A stretch of 22,438 nucleotides of DNA from a virus. This document shows, in pieces, positions 12,293-20,107 of the stretch. The translations under genes were made by a program, and so were the position numbers. The notes below the pieces were generated by a model, which searched no databases, was not told the DNA's origin, and saw only the letters and a list, made by a program, of their open reading frames with translations. Numbering within the stretch: position 1 is the first letter of the stretch; each line of letters begins with the position of its first letter. The DNA lies in IMG/VR virus record IMGVR_UViG_3300025646_000421, positions 1 to 22,438 of that record. One strand, written 5' to 3'.

Positions 12293-12775
12293 ATGGCAGG
12301 TGAAATACAGTTAAATTCAACCAGTTTTGCAAGTGAGTCTGGTGGCACGATTACCATCAATAATGGGACAGTAGGTTCTGCAGTGGCAATGTCTGCGAAT
12401 CAAGCGTGTGTAAAAACAGCAATCAATGCTTCAGGCTCTGCGCCTATTTACGCATGTCGTGCTTGGATAAATTTTGACGGAACTTCTGCGAGTATTGGAA
12501 CTGGTCGGGCAAACGGAAATGTTAGCGGAGTCACAGACAACGGAGGGAACGGGGATTATACCGTAACTTTTGCGACTGCGATGCCTGATAATGATTATGT
12601 CGTGGCTGCGTGTGGTAGACATCACAGCGGAGCGTCTGATCATGGTATGATTGTGTGTATCCAGACTAGTGATGGAGATGTAAATGTGGGGACTGGTTCA
12701 GTCAGAATTACTACTCATCAACCAAATAGTACCTTGCAGGATTCCCCGATTGTATCAGTAGCCATCTTCCGCTAA
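12293..12775 (+). CDS. Receptor-binding/fibre tip-like protein (160 aa)
   Basis: The 160-residue beta-rich protein contains ACRAWINFDGTSASIGTGRA then NVSGVTDNGGNGDYTVTFAT and AMPDNDYVVAACG. This CRAWVNFDG...GNVSSVTDNGTGDYTVNF.T.MPD..Y motif is common at the distal ends of phage tail fibres, where it forms the host-contacting tip. Here it is encoded as a separate protein, so it may be a detachable tip bound to the 595-residue fibre. The ATG follows the previous stop by one base. Confidence 0.75.
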   Translation: MAGEIQLNSTSFASESGGTITINNGTVGSAVAMSANQACVKTAINASGSAPIYACRAWINFDGTSASIGTGRANGNVSGVTDNGGNGDYTVTFATAMPDNDYVVAACGRHHSGASDHGMIVCIQTSDGDVNVGTGSVRITTHQPNSTLQDSPIVSVAIFR

Positions 12776-12822
12776 CCCCAACTAGGCCGAGCAATGCCAA
12801 CCGAACAAAAACGAGTAAAACG
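12776..12822. other. Short gap between fibre and lysis clusters
   Basis: These 47 bases hold no gene-length frame. A 12-codon frame (MPTEQKRVKRWI) starting at 12794 ends inside the next gene and is not supported. I see no hairpin with a U-tract. The gap separates adsorption genes from the membrane/lysis genes, so a promoter here would make sense, but no clear one is visible. Confidence 0.3.
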
Positions 12823-13104
12823 ATGGATATAGAATTGATTAAAGAGTTATCGAACCTGGGTGGCCTATTCATCGCTCTAATTGGTGCTGGTTGGTACGTC
12901 CGCTACATCTCCGATCAACATCGGGAAGAACGAAAAATCCTTTATGACAAGGACTCAGTAAACGATGAGGCGCTTCGCCAGTTGATGTCCAGTTCTCACA
13001 ATCAGTTGATCCAAATAATGACAGGAGTAAATACCACTCTAAAGGAAATGACCGTAGCAATAAGCGAACTCAAGCAGACGATAGAACACGGGGAAAGAAG
13101 GTGA
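12823..13104 (+). CDS. Holin-like membrane protein with C-terminal coiled coil (93 aa)
   Basis: The 93-residue protein has a single hydrophobic segment, about residues 11-30 (LGGLFIALIGAGWYVRYIS), then a charged stretch DQHREERKILYDKDSVNDEA and an amphipathic coil. One N-terminal transmembrane helix followed by a charged coil resembles BhlA/UviB-type or class III holins and also some spanin-like proteins. It heads a cluster with a secreted protein, a cell-wall peptidase and another small membrane protein, which supports a lysis role. The stop overlaps the next GTG start. Confidence 0.65.
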   Translation: MDIELIKELSNLGGLFIALIGAGWYVRYISDQHREERKILYDKDSVNDEALRQLMSSSHNQLIQIMTGVNTTLKEMTVAISELKQTIEHGERR

Positions 13105-13406
13105 AACTTCTGCTCCCCTTGTTGATTCTCGCTACTACGATCTCTGCTACCGAATTGGATTACAAAACCCACTTCCTCTTCACTTGGGCCAGCAGTTGTG
13201 TGCAAAGAATTCTGCCGGATTACCAAAGACAAGGAATGCCGTACTTGTTCGCGGTCAGTATGGCAAGCCAGGGGTGCGGATGTGTGATCGATGAGTTTCG
13301 TAAACATCACACCCAAGACGAGGTGCTGGGGTTCAGTGATGATGAGAGGATGGAGAAATCAATGTACTACACCCAAATCTGTGCAGGCGAAATTCAGGAG
13401 ATGTGA
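13101..13406 (+). CDS. Small secreted Cys-containing protein (101 aa)
   Basis: The protein starts with GTG in a GTGA overlap. The first 16 residues (KLLLPLLILATTISA) form a clear signal peptide, with likely cleavage after Ala16. The mature part of about 85 residues has four cysteines (33, 59, 61, 94), allowing periplasmic disulfides, and the region HFLFTWASSCVQRILPDYQR reads as a helix. No lipobox Cys is present, so it is not an outer-membrane lipoprotein spanin. Lying between holin-like and peptidase genes, it may act in lysis or envelope modification. I do not recognise the family. Confidence 0.6.
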   Translation: MKLLLPLLILATTISATELDYKTHFLFTWASSCVQRILPDYQRQGMPYLFAVSMASQGCGCVIDEFRKHHTQDEVLGFSDDERMEKSMYYTQICAGEIQEM

Positions 13407-13792
13407 TGTCGGTCAGTGAATCAAAAAATTTTAGTCGTGAGGAACTGCAGTGCAGCTTCAGTGGGGAGTGCGAGCTTGAGGAAGATGCGCTTAACAGACT
13501 GCAGGCACTACGAGATGAATGGGGGAAGCCCATCCGGTTGTCCTCGGCATACAGATCCGCAGAAAACCCAAGAGAGAGGACGAAAAAAACTGGCCCAGGA
13601 TACCATCACGGGGTCAATGGGAATGGGGGACAGGCATTCGACTGTCTTATTGCAGGGGAGGATGTGGTCCCTTTCATTGCACTGGCAATCAAGCATGGAT
13701 TCAAAGGGATTGGGGTAAACCAAAAAGGTGAATGGAATCAAAGGTTTATCCATATTGATACCAGAGACAAATACGCTTGCTGGAGTTACTAA
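13406..13792 (+). CDS. Endolysin-type M15 peptidase
   Basis: The 128-residue protein matches the M15 (VanY/DacC-like, peptidase_M15_3) family of zinc peptidases that cut peptidoglycan cross-links. The layout is NFSREELQC, LQALRDEWGKPIRLSSAYRS, KKTGPGYHHG followed by GGQAFD, HGFKGIGVNQKG and RFIHIDTR. Probable zinc ligands are His67 or His68, Asp79 and His116, with HxD at 116-118. The usual HxxGxAxD segment carries a few extra residues here (VNGNG). The ATG at 13406 (TGATG overlap, AGGAG upstream at 13396-13400) is preferred to a GTG at 13403. It has no signal peptide, so holin-dependent export is expected. Confidence 0.85.
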   Translation: MSVSESKNFSREELQCSFSGECELEEDALNRLQALRDEWGKPIRLSSAYRSAENPRERTKKTGPGYHHGVNGNGGQAFDCLIAGEDVVPFIALAIKHGFKGIGVNQKGEWNQRFIHIDTRDKYACWSY

Positions 13793-13944
13793 TGGAATTC
13801 ATGGAACTGCTGAACTCAGCAATTGAGTCAGGTGGGGTAGAACTGGTCTTGACTGCAATTGGATTACCGATGGTAGCAGCAGGGGTCGGAGTCTACCGCA
13901 AGGTTCGGAAAGCCAAACAACTGAAAGAGAAAATCATTGGCTAA
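13792..13944 (+). CDS. 50-residue membrane protein in lysis cluster
   Basis: The ATG overlaps the peptidase TAA (TAATG) and a GGAG site lies 7 nt upstream. The protein has an acidic N-terminus, one hydrophobic segment about residues 16-34 (VELVLTAIGLPMVAAGVGVY) and a strongly basic end (RKVRKAKQLKEKIIG). This one-helix layout with a cytoplasmic Lys/Arg tail fits a small holin, antiholin or pinholin-like protein. It overlaps the next gene by 8 nt. The gene is below usual length cut-offs but its start, ribosome site and composition are convincing. Confidence 0.65.
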   Translation: MEFMELLNSAIESGGVELVLTAIGLPMVAAGVGVYRKVRKAKQLKEKIIG

Positions 13945-15562
13945 GAGACTCCAAGAAGTTCAACTCCCTCCAGGGTTTGTGGATGGAACTCCTCGGCAGG
14001 TCAAACAGAGATGGTTGCAGGGCAACTTTGTGAGATTCCAACAAGGTCAGTTGAAACCGATTGGAGGATGGACTGAGCTGAGTCTGGCAGGTGGTTCGGC
14101 AACGATTGATTCTCCAGCGAGGGGTGCCCATCAATGGGTCGATAATGACGGAGATGGCTACATCACCATTGGAACCTCTGGAACTGCCAGCACAAACGGA
14201 CAGTTGTATGTCGCGGAGTTCGTTCGATCTGCCACAACCAGTCCCACCCGCACTTTTACCAACATCACGCCCGTCGAGGAAAATTCTGGACTGGGCACTC
14301 AGGTGGATGCCTATGCTGCGACAGGTGATGAGGCATATGATCCAGGGTTTGGATATTGGCTTTATGGCGGGAATTACGACTACGGGACCGTCTATGCAGA
14401 GCAGGGAAGTGTGGCCTATGTCATCCCAAAAATCTGGAGTCTCGATAACTTTGGCGAGGATCTGGTTGGAGTGCATAGTGGGGATGGACGAATCTTTTAC
14501 TGGGATAAATCAGCAGGAGGTGCTGCGAAGGTGATTCATGTCGATAATTCGTTCAGCGAAACTGCTCCCCTATGCCTGGCAACGGTAGTGACTGCAGAAC
14601 GCCACGTTTTGGCCTTGGGTGCGGGGAACGATCAACGCAAGATCCAGTGGAGTTCTCAAGAGACTGCCGATGAATGGGCACCAACCAGCACCAACACTGC
14701 TGGGGATCTAACCCTGCAGGACTCTGGAACTTTGATCACAGGCAAGAGGGTTCAAGGGGGTGTGCTGCTGTTCACAACCTCTGCAGTTCATCGACTCAAC
14801 TACCTCGGTCCTCCGCTAGTTTATGGTCAGGAAATTTTGGCATCGAATGCCGGAGTCCAGACTCCAAATGCGATTTACTCAGGACCTCAAGGGACCTACT
14901 GGCTCACGCAAAGCGGAGTCTGGACGTATGATGGGTATATCAAAAAACTCCCGTGTCCAATTGAGAAACGAATCATTGAGACGGTGGATTGGTCGCAGGA
15001 GGCTTTGCTGTTTGCTGCTGGAAACAAACGATACAATGAAATCTGGTGGTGGTGTCCCAGAGTCGGAGGAACCCAGAAAAACTGTGAATATTACATTGTC
15101 TACAATTATGCAGACAACGTCTGGTATGACTCATACAGCACAGGATCAGGGATTGCGAGGAACGTCTGGATTGATGCCGAGGTGCACAGTTCCCCTCTGG
15201 CAGTAGATCCTACCAATAATAAAATTTACGAGCACGAAGTCACCAATCCTGAACAGACCGAGATTGCCACTGCCGAAACGGGTGCCATCGACATTCAACA
15301 AGGGGAGAGATACACCCGAATCTCCAAGATTTTCTCTGACACCAACCAGCAGTCGGCAGGTACGGTCAATTACAAATTCTACACATCAGTCTCTGGGGAT
15401 GCCGTAGAAATCGAATCTGGGAACTACCCCCTTGAATCCGATGGAGAGATTGATGTGAGACTGCAGGGCAGGCAACTCCGATACAAAGTCACAGGGGACC
15501 TTGCTGCAGACTGGACAGTCGGCAACACCCGCTTTGAGATCCATACTGGAGGTCGAAGATGA
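13937..15562 (+). CDS. Tail nozzle-like structural protein
   Basis: The 541-residue protein seems to start at TTG 13937 (AKRLQEVQLPPGFVDGTPRQ), overlapping the previous gene by 8 nt. The opening GNFVRFQQGQLKPIGGW segment, a TFTNITPVEE strand, SGDGRIFYWDKS, AERHVLALGAGNDQRKIQWS, a GPPLVYGQEILASNAGV stretch, TYWLTQSGVWTYDG and YNEIWWWCPRVGG are the repeated beta-strand blocks of a family very common in marine podoviruses. In position and beta-propeller style it corresponds to the tail nozzle (role of T7 gp12). It would bind below the adaptor ring. The assignment is by motif memory and context, not structure comparison. Confidence 0.75.
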   Translation: MAKRLQEVQLPPGFVDGTPRQVKQRWLQGNFVRFQQGQLKPIGGWTELSLAGGSATIDSPARGAHQWVDNDGDGYITIGTSGTASTNGQLYVAEFVRSATTSPTRTFTNITPVEENSGLGTQVDAYAATGDEAYDPGFGYWLYGGNYDYGTVYAEQGSVAYVIPKIWSLDNFGEDLVGVHSGDGRIFYWDKSAGGAAKVIHVDNSFSETAPLCLATVVTAERHVLALGAGNDQRKIQWSSQETADEWAPTSTNTAGDLTLQDSGTLITGKRVQGGVLLFTTSAVHRLNYLGPPLVYGQEILASNAGVQTPNAIYSGPQGTYWLTQSGVWTYDGYIKKLPCPIEKRIIETVDWSQEALLFAAGNKRYNEIWWWCPRVGGTQKNCEYYIVYNYADNVWYDSYSTGSGIARNVWIDAEVHSSPLAVDPTNNKIYEHEVTNPEQTEIATAETGAIDIQQGERYTRISKIFSDTNQQSAGTVNYKFYTSVSGDAVEIESGNYPLESDGEIDVRLQGRQLRYKVTGDLAADWTVGNTRFEIHTGGRR

Positions 15563-15801
15563 GTTACCTCCCGCTCCCGACTGCCGAGTATCGTGCATCT
15601 CTCCTCTCCTCGGCATTTCGCACCATCAGTGCAGAATTTCGCAAAAGATACAGCAAGGACGAAGATTTGGAAGTGCTGCGAAACTACGACAGCACTGGCA
15701 CCGAAACCGGACGACAACGATTGATTTTACAAAGTCCAAACGGGACCCGCTACGAACTGACAGTGGACAACTCTGGGACCTTGACCACCACAGCATTATA
15801 A
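15559..15801 (+). CDS. Small hypothetical protein (80 aa)
   Basis: The 80-residue frame starts in an ATGA overlap with the nozzle gene. It has an AEYRASLLSSAFRTISAEFR helix followed by a short beta-rich half (RQRLILQSPNGTRYELTVDN). No family is recognised. Tight coupling to a tail gene suggests a virion or assembly accessory. Confidence 0.6.
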   Translation: MSYLPLPTAEYRASLLSSAFRTISAEFRKRYSKDEDLEVLRNYDSTGTETGRQRLILQSPNGTRYELTVDNSGTLTTTAL

Positions 15802-15811
15802 TGGTGAGAAC

Positions 15812-18121
15812 ATGATTCCACAGAACCAAAATAACGGCAGATCCACTGGACGAAGTAATGCAGGACGACCTGCCCCTGGAAGAAACTACAGCAGAATCCC
15901 AATCGTGAGTGATGTGATTGATATGTTTTCAGGGGGAGGTGGTCAACCAGAGATGCAGACCACCACACAGCAGAACCTGCCATCTTGGGCAGTCCCCGAT
16001 GCAATGTCCACCTTATCAATGGGTAATTACTACACCCAGAATCCTGACTACCGTCCTAGTACGTTGGATCGAGATTATTCAGGACTGCGGGGGTACGACC
16101 AGATGGGACGCCCAAATTCTCAGGTTGGGCAGTTTGGACTCAACCCAACAGGGTACACCAACCCACTGCTGGCAGATCCAATCAACAACTCAAACACGCA
16201 ACGCCAATCCAATCAGTCTCCAAACCTAGACAATCTGGCTGCTCAACTTCCTCCAGACATGCAGAGACAGACAGGGGGCCCTTTAATGAGAGCGTCCCTC
16301 AGTGGGCGGGGGATGGGCAGGAGTACGGGGTGGTTTTGGGATAGTGACGATAGTAGTGATGATAGTAGTGATGATAGTAGTGATGACAGTGGATGGAGTT
16401 GGGAGGTTCCTCAGATTGATCTGCCAGACTGGAATTTTGACAGTTTAGTCGAAGACACTTGGTTGGACAATCGTCCTCAGTCTGATCCTGGGGAACTGGC
16501 GTATCCCACTAGTTTGCCGGAGACCCCCACTCAATCTCCTCAAGGAGATATACGACCAGACGGTAGCAATTCAGAAGGACAAGGATACCCTACAGGCAAT
16601 CCTACTCAGCCAGGCAATGTAAATCCTGACGGTACTCCTGTGAAAGGAGGCCCCAAATCGGCAGATCCAAACTATGTCCCTCCTGATGAAAGCACAGTAG
16701 ATCCTAGAGACATCTTCAACCCTAACGACCTAACCCCTTTCCAAGCCTACGACCGACAAAGGTTTTCCGCACCTGGACAGAACACCCTCCGAGGTGAAGG
16801 AATCTTGGCAGGTCGCTACGATCAACGATTTGGACCTGGAGGAACTGATCCGTTTGCTGCTGCAAATCAAGCAGTAGGCACTGCTGCCAACTACACCTCT
16901 GCATTCCAAGGAACAATCGGAGAAGGTGGACTAGGTGGTCAAGCAGGAAATTACCAGCAGGGACTCAGTTCGGCAACTGACCCCAATGTGTTCCAATCTG
17001 GCAATTACACCTCTGGACTCCCCAACTTTGCAAATCCCAATGCAAATGTCTCCAATGTCAATCAGGGCCTGAGATCTACAACTTTCAGCAATGCAAACGC
17101 AAATCTGACGGGAGCACAGAACTACAATCGTAATTTTCAGGATCTAGTCAATCAGTCGAATAATCCGTATCAGGACCAGGTGGTCAATCAGACCATCGCA
17201 GATCTGAACCGCGCACGGCAGATGACCCAGAACCAGATTGGTGGTCAAGCCGCAAAGGCAGGAGCATTTGGGGGATCACGACAGGCATTGCTGGAAGCAG
17301 AAAATAATCGGAACTACTTGGATCGGGTTGCGGCTGCAACGGGACAACTGAGACAGCAAGGATTTGAGAGTGCTGCCAACCGAGCACAGCAGGAAAATCT
17401 GCAGAGGTTAGGCTTGACTGCATCAGACACTCAAAACGTTCGAGGACTTCAGTCTCAAGGGAATCTTGCCGCTCAAGGACTCACTGCCCAAGATGCTCAG
17501 AATGTCCGAGGACTGCAGTCTCAGGGAGGTCTTGCTGCACAAGGGCTGCAGTCTCAGGGAGCACTGGCAGCACTGGGCGCAAATGCAGGACTTTATCAGT
17601 CTGCCCTCGGACTCAATGCCGCAGGAGACAGGTCTGCAATGGGATACAATGCAGGTCTGCTGTCTGATGCAATGGGTCTGGATGCTGCGGATCTCAACCA
17701 ACGGAGAAATCTAGCAAGTAATGAGGCCCAGTTTGCAGAGACTGCCAATCGTGGGGCAGGTGCGCTGAACCTCCAAGGAGGGCAAGCACTTGGACAACTC
17801 GCACAGGCTGGAACTGCAGATGAGAGGCAACGAATTGCCGATATTCTCGCAGCAGGGGGAGCAGGTGACGCCAGAAACCAGCAGGATCTCGACTTCATCT
17901 ACAATGAGTTCAATAGGGAGTTGGATTACCCAGGCAGACAGATTGATCTCAGGAATGCGGCAATTTCTCCTGCAACGGGTTCGATTGTGACGACCACACA
18001 ACCGAGGTATCAGCAGAATCCAATCCTTGGAGGATTAGGTGGCGCACTGACCACATATGGGATAACGAGCAACCCATATTTGGCAGGCGCTGCAGGGTTG
18101 CTTGGGTATCTAAATAGTTAA
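15812..18121 (+). CDS. Large internal virion/ejection-type protein with low-complexity N-terminus
   Basis: The 769-residue protein has a Pro/Gly/Asn/Gln-rich, probably disordered first 330 residues containing a Ser-Asp repeat. The second half (from about 440) is helical: QNYNRNFQDLVNQSNNPYQD, QTIADLNRARQMTQNQIGGQ, AGAFGGSRQALLEAENNRNY and repeated RGLQSQG units, and ends with a hydrophobic glycine-rich tail (GGLGGALTTYGIT...AGAAGLLGYL). The NPYQDQVV..T..D..R......N...A...GAFGGSR pattern is widespread in marine podoviruses in long proteins downstream of the nozzle; these are often thought to be internal core or ejection proteins. The C-terminal hydrophobic part could insert in a membrane. Function is inferred. 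Confidence 0.7.
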   Translation: MIPQNQNNGRSTGRSNAGRPAPGRNYSRIPIVSDVIDMFSGGGGQPEMQTTTQQNLPSWAVPDAMSTLSMGNYYTQNPDYRPSTLDRDYSGLRGYDQMGRPNSQVGQFGLNPTGYTNPLLADPINNSNTQRQSNQSPNLDNLAAQLPPDMQRQTGGPLMRASLSGRGMGRSTGWFWDSDDSSDDSSDDSSDDSGWSWEVPQIDLPDWNFDSLVEDTWLDNRPQSDPGELAYPTSLPETPTQSPQGDIRPDGSNSEGQGYPTGNPTQPGNVNPDGTPVKGGPKSADPNYVPPDESTVDPRDIFNPNDLTPFQAYDRQRFSAPGQNTLRGEGILAGRYDQRFGPGGTDPFAAANQAVGTAANYTSAFQGTIGEGGLGGQAGNYQQGLSSATDPNVFQSGNYTSGLPNFANPNANVSNVNQGLRSTTFSNANANLTGAQNYNRNFQDLVNQSNNPYQDQVVNQTIADLNRARQMTQNQIGGQAAKAGAFGGSRQALLEAENNRNYLDRVAAATGQLRQQGFESAANRAQQENLQRLGLTASDTQNVRGLQSQGNLAAQGLTAQDAQNVRGLQSQGGLAAQGLQSQGALAALGANAGLYQSALGLNAAGDRSAMGYNAGLLSDAMGLDAADLNQRRNLASNEAQFAETANRGAGALNLQGGQALGQLAQAGTADERQRIADILAAGGAGDARNQQDLDFIYNEFNRELDYPGRQIDLRNAAISPATGSIVTTTQPRYQQNPILGGLGGALTTYGITSNPYLAGAAGLLGYLNS
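16349..16384 (+). repeat. 12-bp tandem repeat coding SSDD units
   Basis: GATAGTAGTGAT occurs three times in perfect tandem, and degenerate copies flank it (about 16340-16390). It encodes DSDDSSDDSSDDSSDDSG between Trp-rich segments (GWFWD and GWSWEV). The array is a likely slippage site that changes length by four residues without shifting frame. Confidence 0.85.
17414..17545 (+). repeat. 22-residue tandem repeat in virion protein
   Basis: Two direct copies encode LTASDTQNVRGLQSQGNLAAQG (split as LTASDTQNVRG and LQSQGNLAAQG) and the same unit with AQDA and GG substitutions. A partial third unit (LQSQGALAALG) follows. The pattern predicts a regular amphipathic helix. Confidence 0.8.
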
Positions 18122-18131
18122 GGAGAGTCTG

Positions 18132-20099
18132 ATGGCAATGTTACCCGAATACTATCCAGGTCTCCCAGAAGATCCATACATGGAATATCTGCGGAAGTTA
18201 GGACAGTTCCAACGATCTAGCAATGGGAGTGGTCAAAACCCATCATTCCCAGCATCTTCCTACTCCCCAAATGCCTTGGATTATCTGGATCAGTTGGACC
18301 AAGCAAGACTGCAGAAGGCGCAGGAGGCCATGATGCCGAACTTGCCCAAAACTCTGGGATCTGATCCAGCATCGATGATTGAGAGACAGTTCCGGCAGTA
18401 TCAAGAGAAACGCCAGAGGGAGGCAATCCCAACGAACCGGAGTGCAGAGACACGGGGAGCACGACCACCTGCGAACTATGATCCGCTCAGTTCAGTACAG
18501 ACCAAACCTCGACCTGTCCAACCGATTACACCTTCCAGCATAGGAGCACCTCCGAGCACTGGGAATGTCCCGATGCCTGTCAGAACACAGACCTCTGCCG
18601 TTCAAACTGCCGGACTGCTGGACACCGAAGATGCTCCTGAATCTGGCAGCTCCTGGTACGATGATCCGATGAGGATGGGACTGATCCAAGCTGGACTCGG
18701 CTTGATGTCCGCACCTCGATACAGCACTAACCCAAATGATGTGACTCTGGGATCTGCACTTGCCAGAGGTCTCGGTGGATACATCCAGGGGTATGGTGGG
18801 ACACGACAGAGATTAAGTGAGGCAGAGAGGCAGAAACTGGAAGATGAGTACCGCAAGTCTGAACGTGACTTCAATAAGATGTACAAGGAAGTCATGATGG
18901 ACGATGCAAAGAGTCGGATTGATGAACGTCGAGGTCTAACCAGTGATCGAGTAAGAGAAAAGGCCGAGGAAAAAAACCTGATCGACACGATGGTCAACGA
19001 GATTCTGACTGCAGAGGGCAAGACCGATAACAAGACTCGTAGAATCAACCTAACGACTCTGGCACGGCAAGACCGAGATCGATTTAATGAGTTGCATCAG
19101 AACGCCACAACCGACAGAACACCGTTTGAACAGATCCTGATTGAGTCAGGGAGATTTACAAAAGAGCAGGCAGAGGCACAACCCTTGTCCTTGCTGATGC
19201 AAAATGCTCAGACCATTTCTGGTCTGCAGGCAAAACCAGAGAAACCAGTATCTGCACCTAGTCTTGATGATGGAGAGATGTACCGCAGACTAGAACAGGG
19301 GAGACGAGATCCTACCTTTGTAGAGACCCCTGAATATGCGGAAGCCTATGGCAGATACAAGAACAAGGCATTGAGACCTTCATTGTCCCAGTCAGGAACG
19401 GCAACCTACATCCCTCGGTCTGATTATCCTGCACCGGAGGGGATGGAAGCACAGACAACAACATCTGCACTGTCCAAGGTGACACAAACCCCAGGTGGAA
19501 CACAGATCAATCAGATGAATCCTGATGATTCCAAGGAAGTACGGACCCTGTTTAGTAACATCCAGAAATTGGAAGAGTTTGAAAACATTGTCCAGAATGT
19601 CGATCTGAATAACATGGACCGAATCACCTCCGACAGTCCTGAAGTTGCCAGACTTTCCACTATCTACAATGACCTGCTGTTACGATTGAAAGAGCAACCT
19701 TATAACTTAGGTGTGATCACAGGCCCAGACATGGAGTTGATGGAAAGTATCCTAGATAACCCTGCAAAGGCAGATCCAACGAACATTCGTGCCTTTTTCC
19801 GTGATAAAGATTATTACCTGGCAAAGATCAATCAACTCCGTGGGATCTTGATCAATGACACTCAGAATGTTCTGCAGGATTATGGTGGGGATGTAAATCA
19901 AGCATACGAACAGAGATTTCAAAGACCTTTGACTTGGGTTCCAACAACTCCACCCAAGACCAGTCGTACCTCTCCCAAGACAAAAGAAATTTTAAGCCAG
20001 GTTGAACAACCTCCAGCAGTTGCACCAGTGCCGAACAACGGGAACGAATCGTCACTGATGGATTTTCTGCCAGACCCCATCCAGAACATTTTTAGATAG
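18132..20099 (+). CDS. Internal virion/ejection-type protein (655 aa)
   Basis: The 655-residue protein has an AAGGAG site (18120-18125) before its ATG at 18132. Its N-terminal 180 residues are Pro/Ser/Gln-rich and probably disordered. A GLIQAGLGLMSAPRYSTNPN and ARGLGGYIQGYGGTRQRLSE segment follows, then a long charged helix region (EAERQKLEDEYRKSERDFNK). The C-terminal part contains SPEVARLSTIYNDLLLRLKE and YNLGVITGPDMELMESILDN, a block I associate with large phage virion proteins encoded beside ejection proteins. No lytic transglycosylase motif is visible. A core/ejection role is inferred from neighbours and composition. Confidence 0.65.
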   Translation: MAMLPEYYPGLPEDPYMEYLRKLGQFQRSSNGSGQNPSFPASSYSPNALDYLDQLDQARLQKAQEAMMPNLPKTLGSDPASMIERQFRQYQEKRQREAIPTNRSAETRGARPPANYDPLSSVQTKPRPVQPITPSSIGAPPSTGNVPMPVRTQTSAVQTAGLLDTEDAPESGSSWYDDPMRMGLIQAGLGLMSAPRYSTNPNDVTLGSALARGLGGYIQGYGGTRQRLSEAERQKLEDEYRKSERDFNKMYKEVMMDDAKSRIDERRGLTSDRVREKAEEKNLIDTMVNEILTAEGKTDNKTRRINLTTLARQDRDRFNELHQNATTDRTPFEQILIESGRFTKEQAEAQPLSLLMQNAQTISGLQAKPEKPVSAPSLDDGEMYRRLEQGRRDPTFVETPEYAEAYGRYKNKALRPSLSQSGTATYIPRSDYPAPEGMEAQTTTSALSKVTQTPGGTQINQMNPDDSKEVRTLFSNIQKLEEFENIVQNVDLNNMDRITSDSPEVARLSTIYNDLLLRLKEQPYNLGVITGPDMELMESILDNPAKADPTNIRAFFRDKDYYLAKINQLRGILINDTQNVLQDYGGDVNQAYEQRFQRPLTWVPTTPPKTSRTSPKTKEILSQVEQPPAVAPVPNNGNESSLMDFLPDPIQNIFR

Positions 20100-20107
20100 G
20101 TCAGGCC

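Noticed and set aside
15801-15815. Four-codon frame MVRT overlapping the starts around 15812
   Set aside because: It is too short to support; at most a coupling device or remnant between the two genes.
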